60,615 bases of DNA from an uncultured Oscillospiraceae bacterium. Lineage in GTDB: Bacteria > Bacillota > Clostridia > Oscillospirales > Oscillospiraceae. Below, one piece after another: positions 25,575 through 33,171 of this stretch. The number at the start of each line of letters is the position of its first letter. Position 1 is the first letter of the stretch. Position numbers and translations under genes: made by a program. Under the pieces are notes generated by a model. It did no database searches. It saw nothing but the letters and a program-made list of their open reading frames with translations, and was not told where the DNA came from. The DNA lies in contig CANQRQ010000016.1 of assembly GCA_947626315.1 (NCBI GenBank), positions 1-60,615 on the forward strand, given 5' to 3'.

Positions 25575-25855
25575 ACAATTAATTTAAATAAAAAATGCGG
25601 TGAAGGAAAGAGTACCCCGCGTCGCCGCCTTGCAGAGAGCCCCGGCAGCTGAAAAGGGGCAGGCCGGCAGTGGGAGAACATGGTTCCGGAGCAGTGCGCC
25701 CAAGCGCAGGTCAGGGCGCGACGGGTCCGCCCGTTACAGCGAAGGGCATTGCGGGATGCCCGGCATGAGGCCCCGTCTCTTTGCGGGGTGAAAAGAAGTG
25801 GTACCACGGGTTTTCCGCCCGTCTTCTGTTTTGGGAAGACGGGCGTTTTATTTTT
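25575..25855 (+). promoter_or_regulatory. T-box riboswitch, apparent methionine specifier
   Basis: Stem I features: AGTA (25611-25614) and AGAGAG (25634-25639). Opposite AGTA is GAA (25676-25678), one base, then ATG (25680-25682), read as the specifier codon for Met. The T-box core AAGTGGTACCACGG is at 25796-25809, followed by the terminator. Uncharged tRNA-Met would pair with the specifier and the T-box and let transcription reach the sulfhydrylase gene. The T-box itself is clear; the specifier is inferred from motif position and gene function. Confidence 0.88.
25816..25855 (+). terminator. T-box regulated terminator
   Basis: An 11-bp perfect stem (25816-25826 with 25835-25845) followed by TTTTATTTTT. 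Its 5' arm lies just after the T-box core, so the antiterminator can compete with it. Confidence 0.9.
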
Positions 25856-25887
25856 GAATGCAAGCGCCAGAATAAGGAGGAAACGCT

Positions 25888-27171
25888 ATGAATCAGCAAA
25901 AGATCGGAACCCAGTGCGTCCAGGCCGGCTATACCCCCGGCAACGGCGAGCCCCGGCAGATCCCTATCATTCAGTCCACCACCTTTAAATACGATACCAG
26001 CGAACACATGGGCAGGCTTTTTGACCTGGAGGAAAACGGCTACTTTTACACCCGCCTCCAAAACCCCACCAACGATATGGTGGCGGCCAAGATCTGCGCC
26101 CTGGAGGGGGGCACGGCGGCCATGCTCACCTCCTCCGGCCAGGCGGCCAATTTCTACGCCATTTTCAACATTGCCAACTGCGGGGACCATGTGGTGGCCA
26201 GCTCCACCATCTACGGCGGGACCTTTAACCTGTTCCAGGTGACGATGCGGAAAATGGGGCTGGATTTCACCTTTGTCGCCCCTGACTGCAGCGACGAGGA
26301 GCTGGAGGCCGCCTTCAAGCCCAACACCAAGGCCGTTTTCGGCGAGACCATCGCCAACCCGGCCCTGACCGTTCTGGACATTGAGCGCTTCGCCGCCGCG
26401 GCCCACCGGCACGGGGTCCCCCTGGTGGTGGACAACACCTTTGCCACCCCCGTCAACTGCCGCCCCTTTGAGTGGGGCGCGGACATTGTGACCCACTCCA
26501 CCACCAAGTACATGGATGGGCACGGGGCCGGCGTGGGCGGCTGCATTGTGGACAGCGGCAAATTTGATTGGTTCGCCCAGGCGGACAAGTTTCCCGGCCT
26601 GACCACGCCGGACGCCAGCTACCACGGCGTCACCTACGCGGAGAAATTCGGCCTGGGCGGGGCCTTCATCACCAAATGCACCGCCCAGCTCATGCGGGAT
26701 TTCGGCTCCATCCAGTCCCCCCAGAACGCCTTTCTGCTGAACCTGGGGCTGGAGAGCCTGCACGTGCGCATGCCGCGGCACTGTGAAAACGGCCTGGCGG
26801 TCGCCCGTTTTCTGAAGGCCCACCCCAAAGTGTCCTTTGTCACCTTCCCCAGCCTGGAGGGCGACAAATATTACGAACTGGCTCAAAAATACATGCCCAA
26901 TGGCAGCTGCGGTGTGGTTTCCTTCGGCGTCAAGGGCGGGCGCTCCGCGGCGGAGGCCTTCATGAAGCACCTGAAGCTGGCCGCTATTGAGACCCATGTG
27001 GCTGACGCCCGGACCTGCTGCCTGCATCCCGCCTCTGCCACGCACCGTCAGATGAACGATCAGGAGCTGATCGCCGCCGGCATCACCCCGGACCTGGTGC
27101 GGATGTCCTGCGGTCTGGAGGACGCGGAGGACCTGATCGCCGATATCGCCCAGGCGCTGGATCAGATTTAA
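25888..27171 (+). CDS. metY: O-acetylhomoserine sulfhydrylase
   Basis: 427 residues of the Cys/Met metabolism PLP-enzyme family. The PLP lysine is K207 in HSTTKYMDGHG. Other marks are TRLQNPTNDM near 55, SSGQAANFYAIFN, and the C-terminal SCGLEDAEDLIADI. Length and the RPFEWGADIV stretch favour O-acetylhomoserine aminocarboxypropyltransferase, which makes homocysteine from O-acetylhomoserine and sulfide, over the shorter gamma-lyases. AAGGAGGAAA precedes the ATG. Control by the Met-type T-box upstream fits a methionine biosynthesis role. Confidence 0.88.
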   Translation: MNQQKIGTQCVQAGYTPGNGEPRQIPIIQSTTFKYDTSEHMGRLFDLEENGYFYTRLQNPTNDMVAAKICALEGGTAAMLTSSGQAANFYAIFNIANCGDHVVASSTIYGGTFNLFQVTMRKMGLDFTFVAPDCSDEELEAAFKPNTKAVFGETIANPALTVLDIERFAAAAHRHGVPLVVDNTFATPVNCRPFEWGADIVTHSTTKYMDGHGAGVGGCIVDSGKFDWFAQADKFPGLTTPDASYHGVTYAEKFGLGGAFITKCTAQLMRDFGSIQSPQNAFLLNLGLESLHVRMPRHCENGLAVARFLKAHPKVSFVTFPSLEGDKYYELAQKYMPNGSCGVVSFGVKGGRSAAEAFMKHLKLAAIETHVADARTCCLHPASATHRQMNDQELIAAGITPDLVRMSCGLEDAEDLIADIAQALDQI

Positions 27172-27190
27172 TTTCCTATAACCGAAAAAT

Positions 27191-27228
27191 CCCGCCCCAA
27201 AGCGCACGCTCAGGGGCGGGAAGCTTTT
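27191..27228 (+). terminator. metY terminator
   Basis: CCCGCCCC (27191-27198) pairs with GGGGCGGG (27213-27220), followed by AAGCTTTTTATT. It is 19 nt after the metY stop. Confidence 0.85.
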
Positions 27229-27311
27229 TATTCTTTTCGTCTATAAAAAGATTCCCTTTTTCTTTTTATTGAAAGGGCTGCCGTTAGCCTAAAAAAACTC
27301 GCAAAAGGCAC

Positions 27312-27340
27312 TTGAATTTCTGCCGCTGGCATGCTATACT
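27312..27340 (+). promoter_or_regulatory. tRNA-Gly promoter
   Basis: TTGAAT (27312-27317), 17 bp, TATACT (27335-27340), placing initiation about 10 bp before the tRNA. Confidence 0.8.
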
Positions 27341-27357
27341 ACATACACTTATCCCCT

Positions 27358-27431
27358 GCGGATGTAGTTCATCGGTAGAACTCCGGCTTCCCAAGCCGAT
27401 AAGGTGGGTTCGACTCCCATCATCCGCTCCA
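27358..27431 (+). tRNA. tRNA-Gly (anticodon CCC)
   Basis: A complete cloverleaf: acceptor arms GCGGATG (27358-27364) and CATCCGC (27421-27427), T discriminator, and encoded CCA (27429-27431). The anticodon loop TTCCCAA puts the anticodon CCC at 27390-27392, reading GGG. The T arm contains GGTTCGACTCC. It has its own promoter and terminator. Confidence 0.95.
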
Positions 27432-27437
27432 GAAAAA

Positions 27438-27465
27438 CGCCAGCCGCATAGCGGCTGGCGTTTTT
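27438..27465 (+). terminator. tRNA-Gly terminator
   Basis: CGCCAGCCGC (27438-27447), ATA loop, GCGGCTGGCG (27451-27460), then TTTTT. It lies 6 nt after the tRNA CCA. Confidence 0.9.
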
Positions 27466-27467
27466 CA

Positions 27468-27656
27468 GACTGCAGACAACCAGAAGAACCTTGTATAAAC
27501 ATGCAGGGGGAGAGGGCAGAGAGGGGGCGGGAGCCCCCTTTCAGCGTTCAATCTACACTCATCCAAGAGCATTTAAAAATGCTCTTGGATGAGTTTTCAA
27601 GGTGAAGACACTTTGTCTTCACCTTGAAAAAAGCCCGCCAATTGGCGGGCTTTTTT
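27468..27656 (+). ncRNA. Structured RNA element, copy A
   Basis: About 190 nt, matching 60338-60527. The 5' half is nearly identical in both copies. It holds four G-runs (27506-27510, 27514-27516, 27523-27527, 27529-27531) and a hairpin GGGGGC-GGGA-GCCCCC (27523-27538). Then come a 15-17-bp hairpin (27558-27593), a 16-bp hairpin with a 5-nt loop (about 27595-27631), and an intrinsic terminator (GCCCGCCA 27633-27640, TGGCGGGC 27643-27650, T-run 27651-27656). The hairpins differ from copy B by paired changes, which supports an RNA product read from the plus strand. A TATAAA at 27494-27499 may be a -10; otherwise read-through from the tRNA promoter is possible. Family not recognised. Confidence 0.7.
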
Positions 27657-27718
27657 GGTGCCGCCGCTTCGCGGCGGGCCGATGGTGCTGGTTTTCTTTT
27701 CCCTATTCTGTCAGCGGC

Positions 27719-28234
27719 TTACATGGCGGGGCCGGTGGCAGACGGGGCATAGACCCGCGCCGCCAGCTCCTGGTTCAGGGCATACAGACCCTTGGCGTCG
27801 CCCCCAAAGAGCTTCATCTTCTTGACCATATCCTCTGCGTTGGTCTCTTCCTCGCCCTGCTCCTTGATGAACCAGTCCAGGAACTGCATGGTCTTGTAAT
27901 CCTTCTGCTCAAACGCCTCGTGATAGATGGTGGTGATCAGAGAGGTCACATACTGCTCATGGGCATAGCCGGCCTCCAGAGGCGCCATATGGTTTTCAAA
28001 CACCTTGTCCGGCTTGTCGATCGCCAGAAATTCCACCCTGATGCCGTTGTTGATCAGGTACCGGCGGATCATGAAGGCGTGGTCCCGCTCCTCCTGGGCC
28101 TGCACCTCGTACCAATGGGCAAAGCCGTCCAGGCCCTCATCGGCGTAGTAGTTGGCGAAATCCAGATAGAGATAAGCGGAATAGAGCTCCTTGTTGATCT
28201 GGTCGTTCAGCAGCGCCGCGATCTTTTTGTTTAA
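27719..28234 (-). CDS. Ferritin
   Basis: 171 residues of the four-helix ferritin family. Ferroxidase-centre residues are visible in NKELYSAYLYLDFANYYADEGLDGFAHWYEVQAQEE (read as helices A and B with Glu17, Glu50 and nearby His) and in EQGEEETNAEDM. It is the FtnA-like non-haem type, which oxidises and stores iron in a 24-subunit cytoplasmic shell and lowers oxidative damage in anaerobes. The ATG at 28234 is chosen because AGGAGG lies eight bases upstream. The gene stands alone with its own promoter. Confidence 0.93.
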   Translation of the reverse strand, partial: LNKKIAALLNDQINKELYSAYLYLDFANYYADEGLDGFAHWYEVQAQEERDHAFMIRRYLINNGIRVEFLAIDKPDKVFENHMAPLEAGYAHEQYVTSLITTIYHEAFEQKDYKTMQFLDWFIKEQGEEETNAEDMVKKMKLFGGDAKGLYALNQELAARVYAPSATGPAM

Positions 28235-28272
28235 CATGATAAGAACCTCCTTTTTTCTTGTATGTTGCACGC

Positions 28273-28301
28273 ATTATAAACCAATCTCCGGGGAAAATCA
28301 A
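28273..28301 (-). promoter_or_regulatory. Ferritin promoter
   Basis: On the minus strand TTGATT (28296-28301), 17 bp, TATAAT (28273-28278), about 40 bp before the ferritin start. No Fur-box-like palindrome was obvious. Confidence 0.8.
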
Positions 28302-28467
28302 GGCCTTTCGCCGGAATCTCCCCACGGCGGCGGCTGCGTGGTCAGATTCCGCCTGGGCTCCCGTCCGTTGGAAGGAAAACTGTGCTTTTTGTCGGGTAGG
28401 GAGCCAGGAAGCATGTTAAAATAAAGGCAAGGCAAATCGGAACACCTGTATAAGAAAGGAGATCATT

Positions 28468-30180
28468 ATGCCAAAATTCAAACCCGGCGTATACAAGGGC
28501 AAGGCCTACGGCAACGGCTATGACAGCAAGCCCAGTACGGTCATCGTCCAGGTCACTCTGTCGGAGGACCGGATCGAGGACGTGAAGATCCTGGAGCACG
28601 GCGAGATCAAGGGTGTGGGCTGGGGGCTGAAGACCTCCCCGGTGGAGACCCTCCCCGCCGAGATCGTCAAGCACCAGTCTCTGGGCGTGCCTCCGGTGAT
28701 CGGCGCGGAGAAGAGCTCCAAGGCCATCATCAAGGCGGCCACCAGAGCCATCTCCCAGTCCGGGGCAAAGATGTCCGCCCTGACGGCCCCCCTCCCCCGC
28801 CCGGCTCACCCGGACGAGGAGCGCAGCGTGGACTTTCTGATCCTGGGCGGCGGCGCCGGCGGCCTGGCCGCGGGCGTGCAGGCCCGGCAGGCAGGAGCGG
28901 ACGTGCTGATCGTGGAGGCGGCCGGCGTCACCGGCGGCTCCGCGGCCCGCTCCGGCGGCAAGCTCATGGCCCCCGGCACCAAATGGCAGCATGCGGTGGG
29001 CATATACGACAGCCCGGACCTGCTGTACAAGTACATGATGGAGCAGGGCAAGGGCCTGGTGGACCCGGACAAGATCCGCTTTTTTTGCGACCGGGCCTAT
29101 GAAAACCTGCTCTGGCTGGAGAGTTGCGGCTGGAAATGCCAGGATGTGGAGCCCATCCACGAGAGTATCGTCCCCTGGCGGGTGTACAACAGCGAGGGCG
29201 GCTCCTACATGTCCGCCGGCCAGGGCGGGCACATCACCTACGCCATGCACAGCACCTATGAAAAGCTGGGCGGCGAGATCGTCTTTGAGTGCGCCCTGAA
29301 AAACCTCATCGTGGAAAACGGCGCGGTGAAGGGCGCCGTCTGCGAGTACGCCGGCGGCGGCACCCTGACCGTCCACGCCAACAACGTTCTGCTTGCCACC
29401 GGCGGCTTTGCCGCCAACCGGGAGAAACTGGAGGGGCTCTATCCCCAGATGAAGGGCTACTTCACCGACGTGCCCAAGACCAATGTGGGCAAGGGCATCG
29501 ACGAGGGCGTGAAGGCCGGCGCCAAGGAGTACGTCTCCCCCGGCGTACAGGTCAACTACATGAGCATCTCCTCCGCCTTCATCGGCATCAAGGAGGAGGC
29601 CGGCCTGATCGTGGACGCGGACGGCCGCCGGGTGGTCAACGAGTGGAGCTACCAGTATGTGGTGGGCGACGCGCTGATGCGCACGAAGAAGAACCACGGC
29701 TGGTACGTGACCAGCGGCAAGGACAAATACGCCACGGTCCAGGCCGCCTTCCAAGCGGGCAAGACCTCCGACCCCAAGGACGTGTACGCGGATTCCCTGG
29801 AGGAGCTGGCCGGGAAGATGGGCGTGGACTACGCCGTCCTGAAGGCCACCGTGGACCGGTACAACCAGCTGGCGGACAAGGGCGTGGACGAGGACTTCGG
29901 CAAGCCCGCCGAGTATCTGTTCCCGGTGGACGGGCCCAAGTACGCCGCGTTCTATTACACTCCCTGCGTCACCGTCACCTTCGGCGGCCTGGAGACCGAC
30001 CTGGTGGGCCGGGTGCTGGACGCCGAGGGCAAGATCATCCCCGGCCTCTTCGCCACCGGTGAGACGGCCCCCAAGGGCATGTACGGCACCATCTACCCCG
30101 GCTGCGGCACCTCCATTGGCGCCGCGGTGCTCTGGGGCCGGGTCGCCGCCAAGATGGTCACCGGCCAGCCGGTTCTGTAA
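28468..30180 (+). CDS. FMN-binding domain / FAD-dependent reductase (fumarate-reductase-like)
   Basis: 570 residues. Residues 1-95 form an FMN_bind-type domain. Residues about 118-560 are a FAD-binding flavoprotein of the succinate dehydrogenase/fumarate reductase/urocanate reductase type, with the Rossmann GGGAGGLAAG near 126, EAAGVTGGSAARSGG, and the C-terminal ATGETAPKGMYGTIYPGCGTSIG. There is no signal peptide, so it is cytoplasmic. The [ST]GAT flavinylation motif usual at the end of FMN_bind domains is not intact (PPVIGAEKSS at 75-84), so covalent FMN is doubtful. AAAGGAG precedes the ATG. It likely reduces an unsaturated carboxylate as an electron sink; substrate unknown. Confidence 0.87.
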   Translation: MPKFKPGVYKGKAYGNGYDSKPSTVIVQVTLSEDRIEDVKILEHGEIKGVGWGLKTSPVETLPAEIVKHQSLGVPPVIGAEKSSKAIIKAATRAISQSGAKMSALTAPLPRPAHPDEERSVDFLILGGGAGGLAAGVQARQAGADVLIVEAAGVTGGSAARSGGKLMAPGTKWQHAVGIYDSPDLLYKYMMEQGKGLVDPDKIRFFCDRAYENLLWLESCGWKCQDVEPIHESIVPWRVYNSEGGSYMSAGQGGHITYAMHSTYEKLGGEIVFECALKNLIVENGAVKGAVCEYAGGGTLTVHANNVLLATGGFAANREKLEGLYPQMKGYFTDVPKTNVGKGIDEGVKAGAKEYVSPGVQVNYMSISSAFIGIKEEAGLIVDADGRRVVNEWSYQYVVGDALMRTKKNHGWYVTSGKDKYATVQAAFQAGKTSDPKDVYADSLEELAGKMGVDYAVLKATVDRYNQLADKGVDEDFGKPAEYLFPVDGPKYAAFYYTPCVTVTFGGLETDLVGRVLDAEGKIIPGLFATGETAPKGMYGTIYPGCGTSIGAAVLWGRVAAKMVTGQPVL

Positions 30181-30201
30181 AAAAACCTCATATACCAAGA
30201 A

Positions 30202-30246
30202 GGGGCTGCAGCAAAACGAGAAGTTGAGCTGCAGCCCTGGCAGTTT
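30202..30246. terminator. Convergent terminator
   Basis: GGGCTGCAG (30203-30211) pairs with CTGCAGCCC (30229-30237), followed on the plus strand by TGGCAGTTTTTA. It lies between the convergent flavoprotein and EEP-family genes. Confidence 0.7.
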
Positions 30247-31302
30247 TTATCCCAGGCTGACCTGGAGACGGACCGGGTTGTGGTCGGAGTTGGCAAAGCC
30301 CAGATCCAGGGTCTCCACTGCGTCCAGCCGCACATTGGGGGAGAGAATAAAACCGTCGATCACATAATACTGGGTGTTGGCGATATCCGCCGGGTCATAG
30401 GGCTGATTTAAAAGCCGGCAGCTGGGGACGGAGAGATCGTAGGCAAACTGCCAGCCCTCCGGCAGCAGCTCGTCCTCCAGGACCCCCGGCTCCCAAAGCT
30501 CCGGGTGGGCGTTGGGATACCGGTCCAGGCTGCCGGGGAAGACCTGATTGAAGTCGCCCCCCGCAAGCACATAGTTGCCCTTCTCATATTCGCTCTGGAT
30601 GAAGCTTCTCAACTGCTCGGTCTGGGCCCGCTTGCCCTCCCCGTCGTCATAGGCCTCCAGATGCAGGTTCACCAGCACCAGCTCCGCCCCGCTCTCCGCA
30701 ATGGGCAGGCGGGTCACCAGCAGGCAGCGCTTCAGGTTGGCGGCGCTCACCGGCCAGGAGAAGGGGCAGGGAAGAGCGATCCGCTCCGCGCTGTCCACGG
30801 CAAAGCCGCCGGCGGTCATCAGGCCGCTGTGGACCCGGCCGATGGGCGGCCAGGGATAGGGCACGAAGGGGCAGGAATAGTTCTGGGCGTGGACATAGGG
30901 GAGCCCGTTGGCCAGGGTCTCGGCCTGGTCGATGCCGTAGCTGCGGGCGGAATCCACGTCCACCTCCTGGAGCAGAAGCAGGTCCGCCCAGGAATCGTCA
31001 AGCGTCTGAGAGATGCCGTCCAGGTAGCGCAGGACGGTCTGCTCGTCGGCGGCGCGGACCTGGGTCCCGCCGTCCATGAAGAAGTCCGACGCCGCGCCCA
31101 GGCCGCCGTAGCCGATGTTCCAGGAGAGGACGGTCAGGCTCTGGCCCGGCTCAAGGGGCGGCTGCCGCTCGGAGGAAGAGAGGGCCAGCTCCTCCACCGG
31201 CGCGGGTTTGAACTCTGTCACCGTCAGGAAGAGCACGAAGGCCGCGGCCAGAAGGACCAGCGCCCCCAGGGCGCAGAGCAGGATCTTTACAGCTTTTTTC
31301 AT
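30247..31302 (-). CDS. EEP-family endonuclease/exonuclease/phosphatase, membrane-anchored
   Basis: 351 residues. An N-terminal hydrophobic helix (about 6-28) without a lipobox acts as signal anchor, so the catalytic domain faces outside. Motifs of the Mg-dependent EEP fold are clear: LSWNIGYGG, LLLQEVDVDSARS, LVNLHLEAYDDGEGKRAQTEQL, LAGGDFNQVF and FANSDHNPV. The fold serves nucleases, sphingomyelinases and inositol phosphatases; which one this is cannot be told. A terminator separates it from ridA upstream, so it is probably a single-gene unit. Confidence 0.88.
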   Translation of the reverse strand: MKKAVKILLCALGALVLLAAAFVLFLTVTEFKPAPVEELALSSSERQPPLEPGQSLTVLSWNIGYGGLGAASDFFMDGGTQVRAADEQTVLRYLDGISQTLDDSWADLLLLQEVDVDSARSYGIDQAETLANGLPYVHAQNYSCPFVPYPWPPIGRVHSGLMTAGGFAVDSAERIALPCPFSWPVSAANLKRCLLVTRLPIAESGAELVLVNLHLEAYDDGEGKRAQTEQLRSFIQSEYEKGNYVLAGGDFNQVFPGSLDRYPNAHPELWEPGVLEDELLPEGWQFAYDLSVPSCRLLNQPYDPADIANTQYYVIDGFILSPNVRLDAVETLDLGFANSDHNPVRLQVSLG

Positions 31303-31402
31303 GGCAGTTTTCCTCTCGTATGTAGTGCCTCCATTCTACCATGTCCGGCAGCTTCCCGCAAGACCCGGCAAAATGGGCGGCGTGAGACTTGTACAGATAA
31401 GG

Positions 31403-31441
31403 ACCAGGAGCCCGGCGCAAAAAACGCGCCGGGCTCCTGGT
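31403..31441 (-). terminator. Terminator after ridA
   Basis: A 16-bp stem (31403-31418 with 31426-31441) and 7-nt loop, 15 nt after the ridA stop. On the minus strand the downstream side is not T-rich, but the stem is long and GC-rich. It ends the thrC-thrB-ilvA-ridA group. Confidence 0.7.
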
Positions 31442-31455
31442 TTCTCCTAATCTTC

Positions 31456-31827
31456 TTACAGCTCCGCGATCAGCTCGCACTCAATGAGCACGTCCTTGGG
31501 CAGGCGGGCCGCCTCCACGCAGGAGCGGGCCGGGTAGGGCTGGGTGAAGTACCGGGCGTAAATCTCATTGACGGTGGCAAAGCTGCCCATGTCCTTGATG
31601 AACACGGTGGTTTTCACCGTCCTGCCGATGTCCGTGCCGGCGGCGGCCAGCAGCGCCTGCAGGTTTTTGAACACCTGCTCGGCCTGGGCCTCCAGGCCCT
31701 CCGCCAGAGCGCCGGTGGCCGGATCAATGCCGATCTGGCCGGAGGTGTACACCAGGCCGCCGGAGATCACTGCCTGGGAATAGGGGCCGATGGCCGCGGG
31801 GGCCTTGTCCGTGGATACGATCTGCAT
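31456..31827 (-). CDS. ridA: RidA-family enamine/imine deaminase
   Basis: 123 residues, normal length. Conserved parts are AIGPYSQAV near the N-terminus, TSGQIGIDPATGAL and the substrate Arg in PARSCVEAARLPKDVLIECELIA. RidA forms a cytoplasmic trimer that speeds hydrolysis of reactive 2-aminoacrylate and 2-aminocrotonate to 2-oxoacids. It lies 50 nt downstream of ilvA, whose product generates exactly these intermediates from serine and threonine, so the pairing is functionally sensible. AGGAGG precedes the ATG. Confidence 0.95.
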   Translation of the reverse strand: MQIVSTDKAPAAIGPYSQAVISGGLVYTSGQIGIDPATGALAEGLEAQAEQVFKNLQALLAAAGTDIGRTVKTTVFIKDMGSFATVNEIYARYFTQPYPARSCVEAARLPKDVLIECELIAEL

Positions 31828-31877
31828 AGTTTTTCCTCCTGTTTTTATTGTTTTTCGGTTACCCGCAAAGCGGGCCT

Positions 31878-33086
31878 TTATTCCTCCTGCAATTCGTAGC
31901 CCTGGGCCCGGATGCTGGCCAGCAGGGCCTGGCCGTGCTCCGCGCCGCCTACCTCGCAGGCGATGTGCACGGCGGTCTCGTTGGGGTGGAGCCGGGGGCT
32001 CAGCTTGTCGTGAAGGACGGTGAGGATATTGCCCCCCGCCCCGGCGATCACGTTCAGCAGCCGCACCAGGCTGCCCGGCTGGTCCAGGATGGTGACGATG
32101 AATTTCACCCGCCGGTGCCGGGCCACCAGGCCCCGCTCGATGATGGACTGGATAAAGCTCATGTCGATATTGCCGCCGGACAGGACGCAGACCACCCGCT
32201 TGCCCTGCACGTCCAGCTTCCCGTTGAGCACCGCCGCCACGCTGGTGGCCCCGGAGGGCTCCACGATCTGCTTGCAGCGCTCCATGAGCAGCAGCATGGC
32301 GTCGGCGATCTCCGCGTCGGAGACGGTGACCACCCCGTCGGCATAGCGGTTGATCAGCGATACGGTCAGGTCTCCGGGGGCTTTGACGGCGATGCCGTCG
32401 GCAATGGTGGAGACGGTCTCCGTCTGGACCAGGGCCTTCTGCCGGAAGCTCTGGGCGATGGCGTCAGCCCCTTCGGCCTGCACCCCGTAGACCTGCACCC
32501 GGGGGTTGATGAGCTTCACGGCGGCGGCGACGCCGGCCAGGAGCCCGCCGCCCCCGGCGGGGACCACGATCACGTCCACATAGGGCAGGTCGGAGAGGAT
32601 CTCCAGGCCCAGCGTCCCCTGCCCGGCGATCACCTCCAGGTCGTTATACGGATGCAGAAAGACGGCCCCCTCCTCCTCGCACAGGCGTTTGGCATAGGCG
32701 TAGGCGTCGTCATAGCAGGAGCCCTCCAGCACCACCTTGGCCCCGTAGCCCTGGGTGGCCTGGACCTTGGCGATAGAGGCGGCCTTGGGCATGACGATGG
32801 TGGCCGGAACGCCGAATTTCTTCGCCGCGCAGGCCACGCCCTGGGCGTGGTTCCCCGCGGAGGAGGCCACCACCGGCCGCTTCTCCCCGTTTTCGGTGAG
32901 GCTGGCCAGCTTGTTGCTGGCCCCGCGGATCTTGAAAGAACCGGTCTTCTGCCGGTTTTCGCATTTGAGGTAGATCTGCCCGCCGGTCATAGCGGAAAAG
33001 GTGGAGGACAGGTCCAGCTCCGTATGGTGCAGGATCGGCTTGAGCCGCTCGGCGGCCAGCTCCAGTTGGTGCAGTTCAAGTTCCAA
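31878..33086 (-). CDS. ilvA: Threonine ammonia-lyase
   Basis: 402 residues. A PLP fold-type II enzyme with the PLP lysine in KTGSFKIRGASNKL near residue 50, the phosphate-binding SSAGNHAQGVA, and PAGGGGLLAGVA. A C-terminal ACT-like domain (about 328-402, FIVTILDQPGSLVRLLNVIAG) suggests allosteric control. It deaminates threonine to 2-oxobutyrate, feeding isoleucine synthesis or energy metabolism; the short single ACT form is seen in both TdcB-like and IlvA-like enzymes. The start is a TTG preceded by GGGGGTG, which lies in the 3' arm of a long hairpin. Confidence 0.92.
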   Translation of the reverse strand: MELELHQLELAAERLKPILHHTELDLSSTFSAMTGGQIYLKCENRQKTGSFKIRGASNKLASLTENGEKRPVVASSAGNHAQGVACAAKKFGVPATIVMPKAASIAKVQATQGYGAKVVLEGSCYDDAYAYAKRLCEEEGAVFLHPYNDLEVIAGQGTLGLEILSDLPYVDVIVVPAGGGGLLAGVAAAVKLINPRVQVYGVQAEGADAIAQSFRQKALVQTETVSTIADGIAVKAPGDLTVSLINRYADGVVTVSDAEIADAMLLLMERCKQIVEPSGATSVAAVLNGKLDVQGKRVVCVLSGGNIDMSFIQSIIERGLVARHRRVKFIVTILDQPGSLVRLLNVIAGAGGNILTVLHDKLSPRLHPNETAVHIACEVGGAEHGQALLASIRAQGYELQEE

Positions 33087-33093
33087 AAGAACA

Positions 33094-33152
33094 CCCCCGT
33101 ACTTGTTGTATCATCGGTTTGTCTACTCCTGATTGTACAACAAGTATGGGGG
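33094..33152 (-). promoter_or_regulatory. Hairpin sequestering the ilvA ribosome binding site
   Basis: A 17-bp stem with one G-U pair (33094-33110 with 33136-33152) and a 25-nt loop, in the 85-nt gap between thrB and ilvA. On the minus strand its 3' arm ends in GGGGG, and the next bases TG complete GGGGGTG, the only ribosome site for the ilvA TTG start. The hairpin could lower ilvA translation or act as a partial terminator. Confidence 0.55.
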
Positions 33153-33171
33153 CTTTTCAACTGTTTTAATA

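Noticed and set aside
27468-27656. Insertion-sequence end or REP-type mobile repeat
   Set aside because: No transposase, target duplication or terminal inverted repeat was seen, and the differences between copies preserve pairing. A repeat origin is not fully excluded.
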